Source: an uncultured delta proteobacterium
GTDB taxonomy: Bacteria > Myxococcota_A > Polyangia > Polyangiales > Polyangiaceae
NCBI GenBank assembly: GCA_903893335.1
Contig: CAITLX010000487.1
Coordinates: forward strand, 1 to 15,486
Reading direction: 5' to 3'
DNA: 15,486 nucleotides
Shown here: in pieces, positions 6,744 through 13,143 of the stretch
Layout of the letters: each line of letters starts with the position of its first letter
How positions within the stretch are numbered: position 1 is the stretch's first letter
Notes under the pieces: generated by a model
The model's database searches: none
What the model was told of the DNA's origin: nothing
The model's input: the letters and a program-made list of their open reading frames with translations, nothing else
Program-made: the position numbers and the translations under genes

Positions 6744-8227
6744 GGCGCGCCGCCGCGTCGCTCGCGGCGCTGTTCGCCGCGGCGCCCGGGCCCGCGCGCG
6801 CCGACGACGAGATCATCGACGACCCCACCGTCGCGGCCACCCCCGCGACGCCCCCGCGTCCCCCGCCGCCGCGGCGCATCTGGCACGCCGAGTTGATGGC
6901 GCGCGCCACGACGCAGCTCGCGTGGGAGGCCGGCAAGGACGTGCTCGAGGGGCGCACGCGCGCGCGGCTCTGGGTCGCCGACGCCCCCGACGAGCGGCTC
7001 GCGTACACCATCGGCGTGCGCTTCGACGCGCTCTCGCGGACGGCGCGCGCCGACGGGCACTTCGTCGATGGCGCGCACACGTTCGAGGCGCGCCCGTGGG
7101 AGGCGTGGGTCGACGTCGCGCTCGCCGACAGGCTCCGGCTGCGCGTGGGCAACCAGATGATCGCGTGGGGCAAGCTCGACGTCGCGAGCGCCGCCGACGT
7201 GCTCGGCGCGCTCGATCTCCGCGAGGGGCCCGCCGTCGAGCCCGAGGCGCTGCGCATCCCGACGCCGAGCCTGCGGGCGACCTACGCGCCCGGCGAGCGC
7301 TTCGTGTTCGAGGTCGCGTACACGCCCTTCTTCACGCCGCACCGCTTCGACGTCGCGGGGACGAACTGGGCGCTGGTCGGCCCGAGCGCCCCCGCCGCCG
7401 CGCGCGCCACCGTCACGCGGCTGCGCGGGTCGCTCGACGCGACCTCGTTCGCGCGCGTGCAGGGCGACCTGCTCGCACTCGGCGCCCCCTCGGCGCGCCC
7501 CGACGCGGGCGAGGTCGGGGCCCACGCGACCTGGCACGCAGGGCCAGCCGACGTGGACCTCACCTACGGCTGGGTCCGCTCGAAGGTGCCCGCGCTCGAG
7601 CTCGACCCCGCGCTGCCCGGCGCGCTCGCCGGCGACCTCGCCTCGCTCGCGGCGCTGCAGCGCGACGTCGCCGCCGGGGCGCCGCTCGTCGCCGCGCGCT
7701 ACGACCGCTACCATCAGCTCGCGCTCGACACCGAGCTCGCCGCCGGCCCGGTCACCCTCGCCTTCGAGGTGGGCTACACGCCCTCGCGGCCGCTCGCGTG
7801 GCTCGACGCCACGGGGCTGCCGCGCGCGTCGGCCGCTGCCCTCGCGCAGGCAGGCGCCCGCGTCGCGTGGGTGCGCGACGAGCGGCTCGCGCTCTCGCTC
7901 GAGGTCGGCGCCTTCGGCACGCCCACCCGCGCGCCCGCCGGGGCCTCGTGGCTCTTGCTCGGCGACGCGCGCGCGCTCGGGTACGCGGCGCTGCTCGCGC
8001 ACGCCGAGCCCTTCGAGGCGCACGAGGTGGACGCGTCGATCACCGCCACGACGAGCGAGCCCTGGTCGCTCGCGGTGCTGCCGCGCTGGACCTACCGCGC
8101 GACCGAGTCGGTGGGCGTCGGCGTCGGCGCGGCGCTCTTCGCGGGCCCGCGGAGCGAGGCGCCCACGGTCGCGTCGCTCGCGCGCGGGCTCGACGTCGTC
8201 TACGCGCAGGTCGTGTACCGACCGTGA
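6740..8227 (+). CDS. Outer-membrane beta-barrel, DUF1302-like
   Basis: A 495-residue secreted protein. The signal peptide is cleaved after ARA at residue 21, followed by an acidic and Pro-rich spacer (22-46). The rest alternates hydrophobic and polar residues as expected for a transmembrane barrel. The diagnostic segment RLRVGNQMIAWGKLDV (132-147), followed by DVLGALDLREGP, corresponds to the RxGxQxIxWGxxD and NPxDLRE signature of DUF1302-type outer-membrane proteins. The C-terminus, VVYAQVVYRP, is a plausible last strand although it lacks a terminal aromatic. Genes of this type often sit next to a LolA-like or DUF1329 gene and an RND permease, suggesting a role in export or outer-membrane lipid handling; that is family knowledge. 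It starts at ATG 6740, overlapping the LolA-like stop. The gene ends 19 bp from the stop of a convergent acyltransferase. Confidence 0.75.
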   Translation: MRRAAASLAALFAAAPGPARADDEIIDDPTVAATPATPPRPPPPRRIWHAELMARATTQLAWEAGKDVLEGRTRARLWVADAPDERLAYTIGVRFDALSRTARADGHFVDGAHTFEARPWEAWVDVALADRLRLRVGNQMIAWGKLDVASAADVLGALDLREGPAVEPEALRIPTPSLRATYAPGERFVFEVAYTPFFTPHRFDVAGTNWALVGPSAPAAARATVTRLRGSLDATSFARVQGDLLALGAPSARPDAGEVGAHATWHAGPADVDLTYGWVRSKVPALELDPALPGALAGDLASLAALQRDVAAGAPLVAARYDRYHQLALDTELAAGPVTLAFEVGYTPSRPLAWLDATGLPRASAAALAQAGARVAWVRDERLALSLEVGAFGTPTRAPAGASWLLLGDARALGYAALLAHAEPFEAHEVDASITATTSEPWSLAVLPRWTYRATESVGVGVGAALFAGPRSEAPTVASLARGLDVVYAQVVYRP

Positions 8228-8234
8228 CGCGCGG

Positions 8235-8248
8235 GAGCGGCGCCGCTC
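8235..8248. repeat. 14-bp perfect palindrome between convergent genes
   Basis: GAGCGGCGCCGCTC is self-complementary. It lies between the barrel gene's stop (8225-8227) and the acyltransferase's stop (8249-8247), overlapping the latter. It could form a GC-rich hairpin in transcripts of either strand. There is no T-tract, so an intrinsic terminator is not demonstrated. Confidence 0.5.
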
Positions 8249-8855
8249 AGGCGTCGTCGCGCGGCGGCGCGAACTCGATGTTGCAGAACTGCTCCGGGTA
8301 CTTGCCCGGGATGTTCGCGTAAAACGCGCGAATCTTCGCGACGTCGGCCTCGAGGTCGTCGGTGGGCATGACGCGCGGACCGATGCCGCCTGCCTTGCGC
8401 GCGTAGTCGAGGTAGCCGAGCACGATGGGGACCTGGGCGCCGCGGGCGATATGGTAAAAACCGCTCTTCCAGTATTTTGTCTTACGCCGCGTCCCCTCGG
8501 CGGGCACCGTGAGGATGAGCGCGTCGGCCGCCTTGAGGCGCGCGACCATCTCGCCGACGACGTCGCCCCGCTTGCTGCGGTCGATCGAGATGCCCCCCGT
8601 CCAGCGCATGAAGCCGCCGAGCGGACCCTTGAAGAGGGTGTCCTTGCCCATCCACGCGATGTGGATGCGCAGCGCGAAGGCGATCGCGAGCATGAACACG
8701 AAGTCCCAGTTGGTCGTGTGCGGCGCGGCGATCATCACGCACCTGGGCGTGTCGTCGAGATCGCCCTCGGCGCGCCAGCCGAACAGGGCGAGCAAGGCAC
8801 GTCCGATGAAACGACGAAGGCGGGAGGTCGAGAGATGCGGGGCCACGGGGGACAC
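8247..8855 (-). CDS. PlsC-like 1-acylglycerol-3-phosphate acyltransferase family protein
   Basis: Probably transfers an acyl chain from acyl-CoA or acyl-ACP to lysophosphatidate or a related lipid acceptor at the inner membrane. The 202 residues carry the four acyltransferase blocks. These are HTTNWD (46-51; catalytic HX4D), GGISIDRSKR (87-96), PAEGTR (118-123; EGTR block) and VPIVLGYLDY (142-151). The segment TKYWKSGFYHIARGA after EGTR is characteristic of a short subfamily widespread in Bacteroidetes and Proteobacteria. The start is GTG 8855 with no clear ribosome-binding site; it lies 57 bp downstream of the alaS stop, so cotranscription is plausible. Codons encoding residues around 125-136 are strikingly AT-rich (ACA, AAA, GGT, TTT, CAT) compared with the rest of the window. 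The true acceptor lipid is unknown. Confidence 0.87.
   Translation of the reverse strand: MSPVAPHLSTSRLRRFIGRALLALFGWRAEGDLDDTPRCVMIAAPHTTNWDFVFMLAIAFALRIHIAWMGKDTLFKGPLGGFMRWTGGISIDRSKRGDVVGEMVARLKAADALILTVPAEGTRRKTKYWKSGFYHIARGAQVPIVLGYLDYARKAGGIGPRVMPTDDLEADVAKIRAFYANIPGKYPEQFCNIEFAPPRDDA
8449..8486 (-). other. AT-rich patch inside the acyltransferase gene
   Basis: About 24 of 38 bases are A or T, in a window where that fraction is below 30 percent. It coincides with codons for the conserved stretch KTKYWKSGFYH and includes several codons rarely used nearby. The patch does not disrupt the frame. Confidence 0.7.
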
Positions 8856-8912
8856 TCGCTACCACGCGCCCGCGCGACCGGGCTGTCACGAAACGGCAAC
8901 GCCGCGGGGCGC

Positions 8913-11621
8913 TCAGCCCCCGATGGCGGCCGCCACGCGCTCGTAGACGCTCTCGACCGCCTCGCCGAGGCGGGCGACGTCGGTGCCGCCGGCCTGGGCC
9001 ATGTCGGGCCTGCCGCCGCCCGACCCGCCGACGATGAGCGCGATGGGGCGTATGAGGTCGCCTGCCTTCGCGCGCGAGACGGCGTCCTTGCCGACGGCGA
9101 GCACGAGCATCGCCTTGTCGCCCGCCTTGCCGCCGACGAGCACGATGCTGGCCGCGCCGAGGTGGTCGCGCAGCTTCTCGGCCATCTCACGCAGCGCCGC
9201 TGCGTCGCCCACGTCGGTCGTGACGCCGAGCACGCGCAGCCCGCCGATGTCGCGGGCGCGGGCGAGCATCCCCTCGAGGCCGCCGCCGCCGCCTCCCCCG
9301 CCGAGCGCGAGCTTCTTGGTGAGATCGGCCACGCTCTTCTCGAGCTCGCGCTCGTGCGCGGCGAGCCGCTCGACCTTCTCGACCAGATCGCCGCCGGCCA
9401 CGCGGGCCGCGGCGCTCGCGCGCTCGAGCGTGCCCTCGAGCCTGCGCAGGTGCGCGAGCGCGCCGAGGCCCGTCACCGCCTCGATGCGGCGCACGCCCGC
9501 GGCGACCCCGCCCTCGGAGACGATCTTGAAGAGCCCGACGTCGCCGGTCGCGCGCGCGTGGGTGCCGCCGCACAGCTCGACCGAGTCGGCCGTCATGGTC
9601 AGCACGCGCACGACGTCGCCGTACTTCTCCTCGAAGATGGCCGTCGCGCCGCGCGCGCGCGCCTGGTCGATCGGCATGACCTCGGTCTCGACCGGCGCGT
9701 TGGCGAGCACCTTGCCGTTGACGAGGTCCTCGATGCGCGCGATCTCGGCGGCGGTCACGGCGCGCCCGGTCGTGAAGTCGAAGCGCAGCTTGTCGGGGCC
9801 GACGAGCGAGCCCTTCTGCTGGGCGTGCTCGCCGAGCACCCGGCGCAGCGCGAAGTGCAGCAGGTGCGTGGCCGAGTGCGCGCGGCGCACGGCGCCGCGG
9901 CGCTCGTGGTCGACCTCGGCCCGCACCTCGGCGCCCACCGAGACGCTCCCCGCGGTGACGCGCGCGTGGTGGGCGAAGAGCCCGGGCACCGGCTTGTTGG
10001 TGTCGGAAACCGAGACGCTGCCCCCCTCGAACGAGAGCGTGCCGGTGTCGCCCACCTGCCCGCCCGACTCGCCGTAGAACGGCGTCACGTCGAGCACGAC
10101 GTCGACCTCGGCGCCCTCGGCCGCGTGCTGCACGAGCTTGCCGCCCACGACGAGCGCGACGACGCGCGCCTGCGCGCTCTCGCGCTCGTAGCCGACGAAC
10201 TTCACGGCCGAGCCCGGCACCGTCGCGAGCGCGTCGCGCCAGACCGACTCGACCGCCTGCTCGCGCCCGACGAACTCGCTGCGCGCGCGCGCCTCGTCGA
10301 GCGCGCGGTCGTAGCCCGCGCCGTCGACCTCGAGGCCGCGCTCCTGGCAGATGACCTCGGTCAGGTCGAGCGGGAAGCCGTAGGTGTCGTAGAGCTTGAA
10401 GGCGGCGTCGCCCGCGAGGGTGCGCTCGCCAGCGGTGCCCATGCGCTCGCACTCCTCGTCGAGGATCTTCAGGCCGCGGTCGATCGTCTGGCGGAAGCGG
10501 ACCTCCTCCTGCTCGGTGACGCTCGCGATGAGGTCGCGGCGCGCCTCGAGCTCGCGGAAGTGACCGCCCATGAGCCCGACGACCTCGAGGGCGACCTCGT
10601 GCAGGAAGGGGCGCGCGATGCCGAGGCGGTGGCCGTGGCGGATGGCGCGGCGCATCACGCGACGCAGCACGTACTCGCGCGCGGAGCGGTCGGGCATGAT
10701 CCCCTCGGCGATCATGAACGCCGTCGTGCGCGCGTGGTCGGCGATGACGCGCATGGAGACGTCGTCGTCGGACATCGTGCCGCCGTAGGGCTTGCCGCTG
10801 ATGCGCGAGGCGGCGTCGACCAGCGGGCGCAGCAGATCGGTGTCGTAGTTCGACCGCACGCCTTGCAGCACGCCCGCCATGCGCTCGAGACCGGCGCCGG
10901 TGTCGATGCTCGGCGCGGGCAGCGGCGCGAGACGCGCCACGCCACCCTCGATCGAGCGCTCGAACTGCATGAACACGAGGTTCCAGATCTCGACCCAGCC
11001 GGTGCCGTCGGGCAGCGGCTCGTCGTGGAGCTTGCTCGGGTCGGCCTCGCCGTCGCCGTGGTAGAAATAGATCTCCGAGCAGGGGCCGCAGGGGCCGGTC
11101 TCGCCCATGCTCCAGAAGTTGTCCTTGGCGCCCATGCCGATGATGCGCTCGTCGCCGAAGCCGGTGACCTTGCGCCACACCGAGCGCGCCTCGTCGTCGG
11201 CCGCGACGGCGTCGTCGCCGGCGAACACCGTGACGAGCATGCGCTCCTTCGGGATCTCGTAGACGCGCGTGAGCAGCTCCCACGCGTAGGCGATGGCGTC
11301 GTCCTTGAAGTAGTCGCCGAAGCTGAAGTTGCCCAGCATCTCGAAGAACGTGTGGTGGCGCGCGGTGCGGCCGACGTTCTCGAGGTCGTTGTGCTTGCCG
11401 CTGATGCGGATGCACTTCTGGCTGGTGGTCGCGCGCGTGTAGGCGCGCTTGTCGCGGCCGGTGAACACGTCCTTGAACGGCACCATGCCCGCGTTGGTGA
11501 ACATCAACGTCGGGTCGTTCGGCGGCACGATGGGCGCGCTCGCGGCCACCTCGTGCCCCTTGGAGCGGAAGAACTCGAGGAAGGCGGAGCGGATGTCGGA
11601 GGCGACGGAGGGCGCGGGCAT
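8913..11621 (-). CDS. alaS: Alanine--tRNA ligase
   Basis: Charges tRNA-Ala with alanine in the cytoplasm and removes mischarged Ser or Gly. The 902-residue length is normal. The class II core has PPNDPTLMFTNAGM (33-46), TSQKCIRISGKHNDLENVG (66-84), ARHHTFFEMLGNFSFGDYFK (87-106) and GAGLERM (242-248). The editing domain shows HSATH (582-586) and CGGTH (684-688), the zinc ligand set. The C-terminal DHHA1 region includes GGSGGGRPDMAQAGG (865-879). An unusual run of eight glycines (774-781) separates the editing domain's coiled part from DHHA1. The start is ATG 11621, which matches the usual N-terminus. No Shine-Dalgarno sequence precedes it, and a candidate -10 box lies only 13 nt upstream. It is divergent from pdxH and followed by the acyltransferase gene. 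Confidence 0.98.
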   Translation of the reverse strand: MPAPSVASDIRSAFLEFFRSKGHEVAASAPIVPPNDPTLMFTNAGMVPFKDVFTGRDKRAYTRATTSQKCIRISGKHNDLENVGRTARHHTFFEMLGNFSFGDYFKDDAIAYAWELLTRVYEIPKERMLVTVFAGDDAVAADDEARSVWRKVTGFGDERIIGMGAKDNFWSMGETGPCGPCSEIYFYHGDGEADPSKLHDEPLPDGTGWVEIWNLVFMQFERSIEGGVARLAPLPAPSIDTGAGLERMAGVLQGVRSNYDTDLLRPLVDAASRISGKPYGGTMSDDDVSMRVIADHARTTAFMIAEGIMPDRSAREYVLRRVMRRAIRHGHRLGIARPFLHEVALEVVGLMGGHFRELEARRDLIASVTEQEEVRFRQTIDRGLKILDEECERMGTAGERTLAGDAAFKLYDTYGFPLDLTEVICQERGLEVDGAGYDRALDEARARSEFVGREQAVESVWRDALATVPGSAVKFVGYERESAQARVVALVVGGKLVQHAAEGAEVDVVLDVTPFYGESGGQVGDTGTLSFEGGSVSVSDTNKPVPGLFAHHARVTAGSVSVGAEVRAEVDHERRGAVRRAHSATHLLHFALRRVLGEHAQQKGSLVGPDKLRFDFTTGRAVTAAEIARIEDLVNGKVLANAPVETEVMPIDQARARGATAIFEEKYGDVVRVLTMTADSVELCGGTHARATGDVGLFKIVSEGGVAAGVRRIEAVTGLGALAHLRRLEGTLERASAAARVAGGDLVEKVERLAAHERELEKSVADLTKKLALGGGGGGGGLEGMLARARDIGGLRVLGVTTDVGDAAALREMAEKLRDHLGAASIVLVGGKAGDKAMLVLAVGKDAVSRAKAGDLIRPIALIVGGSGGGRPDMAQAGGTDVARLGEAVESVYERVAAAIGG

Positions 11622-11634
11622 GGCGGGGGCGCGC

Positions 11635-11645
11635 CTTATAGCACG
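11635..11645 (-). promoter_or_regulatory. Candidate extended -10 promoter of alaS
   Basis: On the minus strand CGTGCTATAAG gives an extended -10 (TG-C-TATAAG; five of six core bases). It ends 13 nt before the alaS ATG. The predicted transcript would have a leader of about 6-7 nt, too short for a ribosome-binding site, and none is seen. No clear -35 was found. The CGTGCTA part is shared with the element at 180-186. Confidence 0.5.
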
Positions 11646-11691
11646 CCGACCGCCCCCTCTTTCGCGACGCGAGGCGCCAAGCGGGTTGCCA

Positions 11692-11718
11692 GCGGAGCCC
11701 CCTTGGAGTCTGCTCCGC
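11692..11718 (+). promoter_or_regulatory. Inverted repeat just upstream of pdxH
   Basis: GCGGAGC (11692-11698) and GCTCCGC (11712-11718) are perfect 7-bp arms with a 13-nt loop ending 4 nt before the pdxH GTG. The loop contains TTGGAG, the only ribosome-binding-like sequence nearby. It could be an operator or an RNA hairpin. Function is inferred. Confidence 0.4.
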
Positions 11719-11722
11719 GCTC

Positions 11723-12391
11723 GTGAGCGACCCAGCCCCGCACCACCGCGCCTCCGACGCCATCCTCGCGCTCCGTCACGACTTCGCGAGCGCGACGCTC
11801 GCCGAGGGGGACGTCCACCCCGACCCGGCGCATCAGCTCGACGCCTGGCTCGCCGACGCCCTCGCCTCGCAGGTCAACGAGCCCAACGCGATGACGCTCG
11901 CGACCGCGACCGCCGACGGTCGCCCCTCGGCCCGCGTGATGCTCGTGCGCGGCATCGACCACGACGCCGCCGTGCGCTTCTTCACCAACTACGAGAGCCG
12001 CAAGGGGCGCGAGCTCGAGGCCAACCCCTTCGCCGCGGGCCTCTTCTTCTGGTCCGAGCTCGAGCGCCAGGTGCGCATCGAGGGGAGCATCGAGAGGCTC
12101 CCCGACGCCGACAACGACGCCTACTTCGCGACACGCCCGCTCGCGAGCCGCCTCGGCGCGTGGGCGAGCCCGCAGAGCCAGCCCATCGCGAGCCGCGCCG
12201 TGCTCGACGCGCGCGAGGCCGACGCGCAGGCGCGCTTCGGCGCCGACCCGCCGCGCCCCCCGCACTGGGGCGGCTTCCGCCTCGTGCCCACGCGCGTCGA
12301 GCTGTGGCAGGGGCGCCCCTCGCGCCTGCACGACCGGCTGGTCTACACGCGCGGCCCCTCGGGCTGGACGATCGGCCGCCTCGCGCCCTGA
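11723..12391 (+). CDS. pdxH: Pyridoxamine/pyridoxine 5'-phosphate oxidase
   Basis: An FMN enzyme that makes pyridoxal 5'-phosphate from the pyridoxine or pyridoxamine phosphate form, in vitamin B6 synthesis and salvage. The 222 residues align along their whole length with the family. Landmarks are NAMTLATATADGRPSARVML (55-74), FFTNYESRKGREL (86-98), FFWSELERQVRIEG (108-121), SRLGAWASPQS (142-152), HWGGFRL (181-187), LWQGRPSRLHDR (194-205) and the C-terminal GWTIGRLAP. One oddity: at the end of the FMN/substrate-binding RxxLLK segment, Arg76 stands where the family has Lys. The start is GTG 11723, giving the usual N-terminal length; no well-placed ribosome-binding site is seen, and an inverted repeat lies immediately upstream. 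It is divergent from alaS with a 101-bp gap. Confidence 0.96.
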   Translation: MSDPAPHHRASDAILALRHDFASATLAEGDVHPDPAHQLDAWLADALASQVNEPNAMTLATATADGRPSARVMLVRGIDHDAAVRFFTNYESRKGRELEANPFAAGLFFWSELERQVRIEGSIERLPDADNDAYFATRPLASRLGAWASPQSQPIASRAVLDAREADAQARFGADPPRPPHWGGFRLVPTRVELWQGRPSRLHDRLVYTRGPSGWTIGRLAP

Positions 12392-12409
12392 GGGAGCGAG
12401 CAGGCCGAC

Positions 12410-12439
12410 CGCGCCAAGGCGCGAGGCTCAGCGCGCGCC
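12410..12439. terminator. Overlapping GC hairpins between convergent pdxH and Cys-rich lipoprotein
   Basis: CGCGCC-AA-GGCGCG (12410-12423) is a near-palindrome. GGCGCG (12418-12423) can alternatively pair with CGCGCC (12434-12439) across a 10-nt loop, and that hairpin is followed on the plus strand by TTT (12440-12442). The second form is the only one in the window resembling an intrinsic terminator, here for pdxH. The T-run is short. Confidence 0.35.
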
Positions 12440-12458
12440 TTTCACCCGCGCCGAGAGC

Positions 12459-12884
12459 TCACTTGCACTCGCCGTCGCGCGCGGGCGTGCGCTCGCAGTG
12501 GCCGCGCTCGGCGTCGGGACCGTAGTCCTTGAGGCACGTCATCGTGCAGGCGCTGTCGCCGGCGGCGCACTTCTGCGTGCAGGGCATGAGCTGGAACGGC
12601 TGCCCGATGCACTTGAGCGCGTTCTCGCCCGTCTTGCAGTCGTAGAACGCCTTGTTGACGCAGCACCAGACCTGCGAGTCGCCACCGGAGCCGGACGCCG
12701 GCGTCGCCGCGGGGGTGCCCGAGGTGGACGGCGTACCTGGCGAGCCGGGCGCGCCCGAGGTGTTGCCCGCCGCCAGCATCTTCTGCGCATCGGCGAGCTG
12801 CTGGTTGAACTCGGCGCACGCACCGAGCAGCGAGACGAAGACGATCGGGCCGGCGACCCGCGACGCGCGAGAAATGTCGAGCAT
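12459..12884 (-). CDS. Small Cys-rich lipoprotein of unknown function
   Basis: A 141-residue predicted lipoprotein. The signal MLDISRASRVAGPIVFVSLL leads into lipobox LGAC with the lipidated Cys at 23. A short helix (24-38) and a Gly/Ser/Thr/Pro linker (40-70) are followed by a compact domain with ten cysteines (74, 75, 83, 92, 102, 106, 113, 117, 130, 140), consistent with five disulfides in an exported protein. I cannot assign the family; similar small Cys-rich lipoproteins are common in myxobacteria. The frame stays open upstream to 13118, but ATG 12884 is chosen because it gives a clean lipoprotein signal. It also has a run of seven G (minus strand, 12895-12889) at ribosome-binding distance. 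A perfect inverted repeat lies in the leader. It is divergent from the kinase gene and convergent with pdxH. Confidence 0.82.
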   Translation of the reverse strand: MLDISRASRVAGPIVFVSLLGACAEFNQQLADAQKMLAAGNTSGAPGSPGTPSTSGTPAATPASGSGGDSQVWCCVNKAFYDCKTGENALKCIGQPFQLMPCTQKCAAGDSACTMTCLKDYGPDAERGHCERTPARDGECK

Positions 12885-12905
12885 GATTCCCCCCCAAGAA
12901 TGTGG

Positions 12906-12927
12906 GAACGAGAGCGGCCTCTCGTTC
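12906..12927 (-). promoter_or_regulatory. 9-bp perfect inverted repeat in the lipoprotein leader
   Basis: Arms GAACGAGAG (12906-12914) and CTCTCGTTC (12919-12927) are fully complementary around a 4-nt loop. It ends 10 nt upstream of the G-run ribosome-binding site of the Cys-rich lipoprotein. Either a stabilising RNA hairpin or a dimeric repressor site would fit. Confidence 0.55.
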
Positions 12928-13132
12928 GTCGAGCCTCGCGCCGCCGGAGCGACGCGTCCGAAAGCTACGCGACCCTCGGGGAGATCTGTGGCTCGGCCAC
13001 GTCGGCCGGAAGTCGGACCTCGGCGCTGCCGCCCCCACCGCCAGCCCGAGGCCCACGAGGAGCCCCGGCGCCCGGCCTCGGGCACGCCCGGCAGGCGCTG
13101 GGGACGGGGGGGTGGCACGTGTGGTACTCATC

Positions 13133-13136
13133 GGAG
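13133..13136 (+). promoter_or_regulatory. Ribosome-binding site that selects among three GTG starts of the kinase
   Basis: GGAG lies 4, 7 and 10 nt before three consecutive in-frame GTG codons at 13141, 13144 and 13147. The 7-nt spacing favours 13144. Confidence 0.5.
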
Positions 13137-13143
13137 CCAGGTG

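Larger units (their letters stand above)
12885..13143. other. Divergent intergenic region between Cys-rich lipoprotein and kinase
   Basis: These 259 bp contain no credible gene; open frames here give Arg/Gly/Pro shadow translations. Near the lipoprotein side are the leader inverted repeat (12906-12927) and a weak minus-strand -10-like TAGCTT (12967-12962). Near the kinase side are GC-rich G-runs, a TGGTACTCA element (13122-13130) resembling a poor extended -10, and the ribosome-binding GGAG at 13133-13136. Confidence 0.5.

Noticed and set aside
8894..8904. Terminator between alaS and the acyltransferase (CGGC-GTT-GCCG then TTT, minus strand)
   Set aside because: The stem is only 4 bp and the T-run is three; too weak to call.
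8451..11726. 1091-codon open frame on the plus strand opposite alaS
   Set aside because: It is the antisense shadow of alaS and the acyltransferase; composition is Arg/Ala/His/Asp-rich with no domain, and high GC makes stop codons rare.
12885..13118. Longer form of the Cys-rich lipoprotein starting at 13118
   Set aside because: The extra 78 residues are Arg/Gly/Pro shadow sequence and would bury the lipoprotein signal; ATG 12884 has a proper signal peptide and ribosome-binding site.
13113..13127. Sigma-54 promoter starting with TGGCACG upstream of the kinase
   Set aside because: The -24 box is perfect, but the required GC at -12 is absent (AC at 13126-13127).
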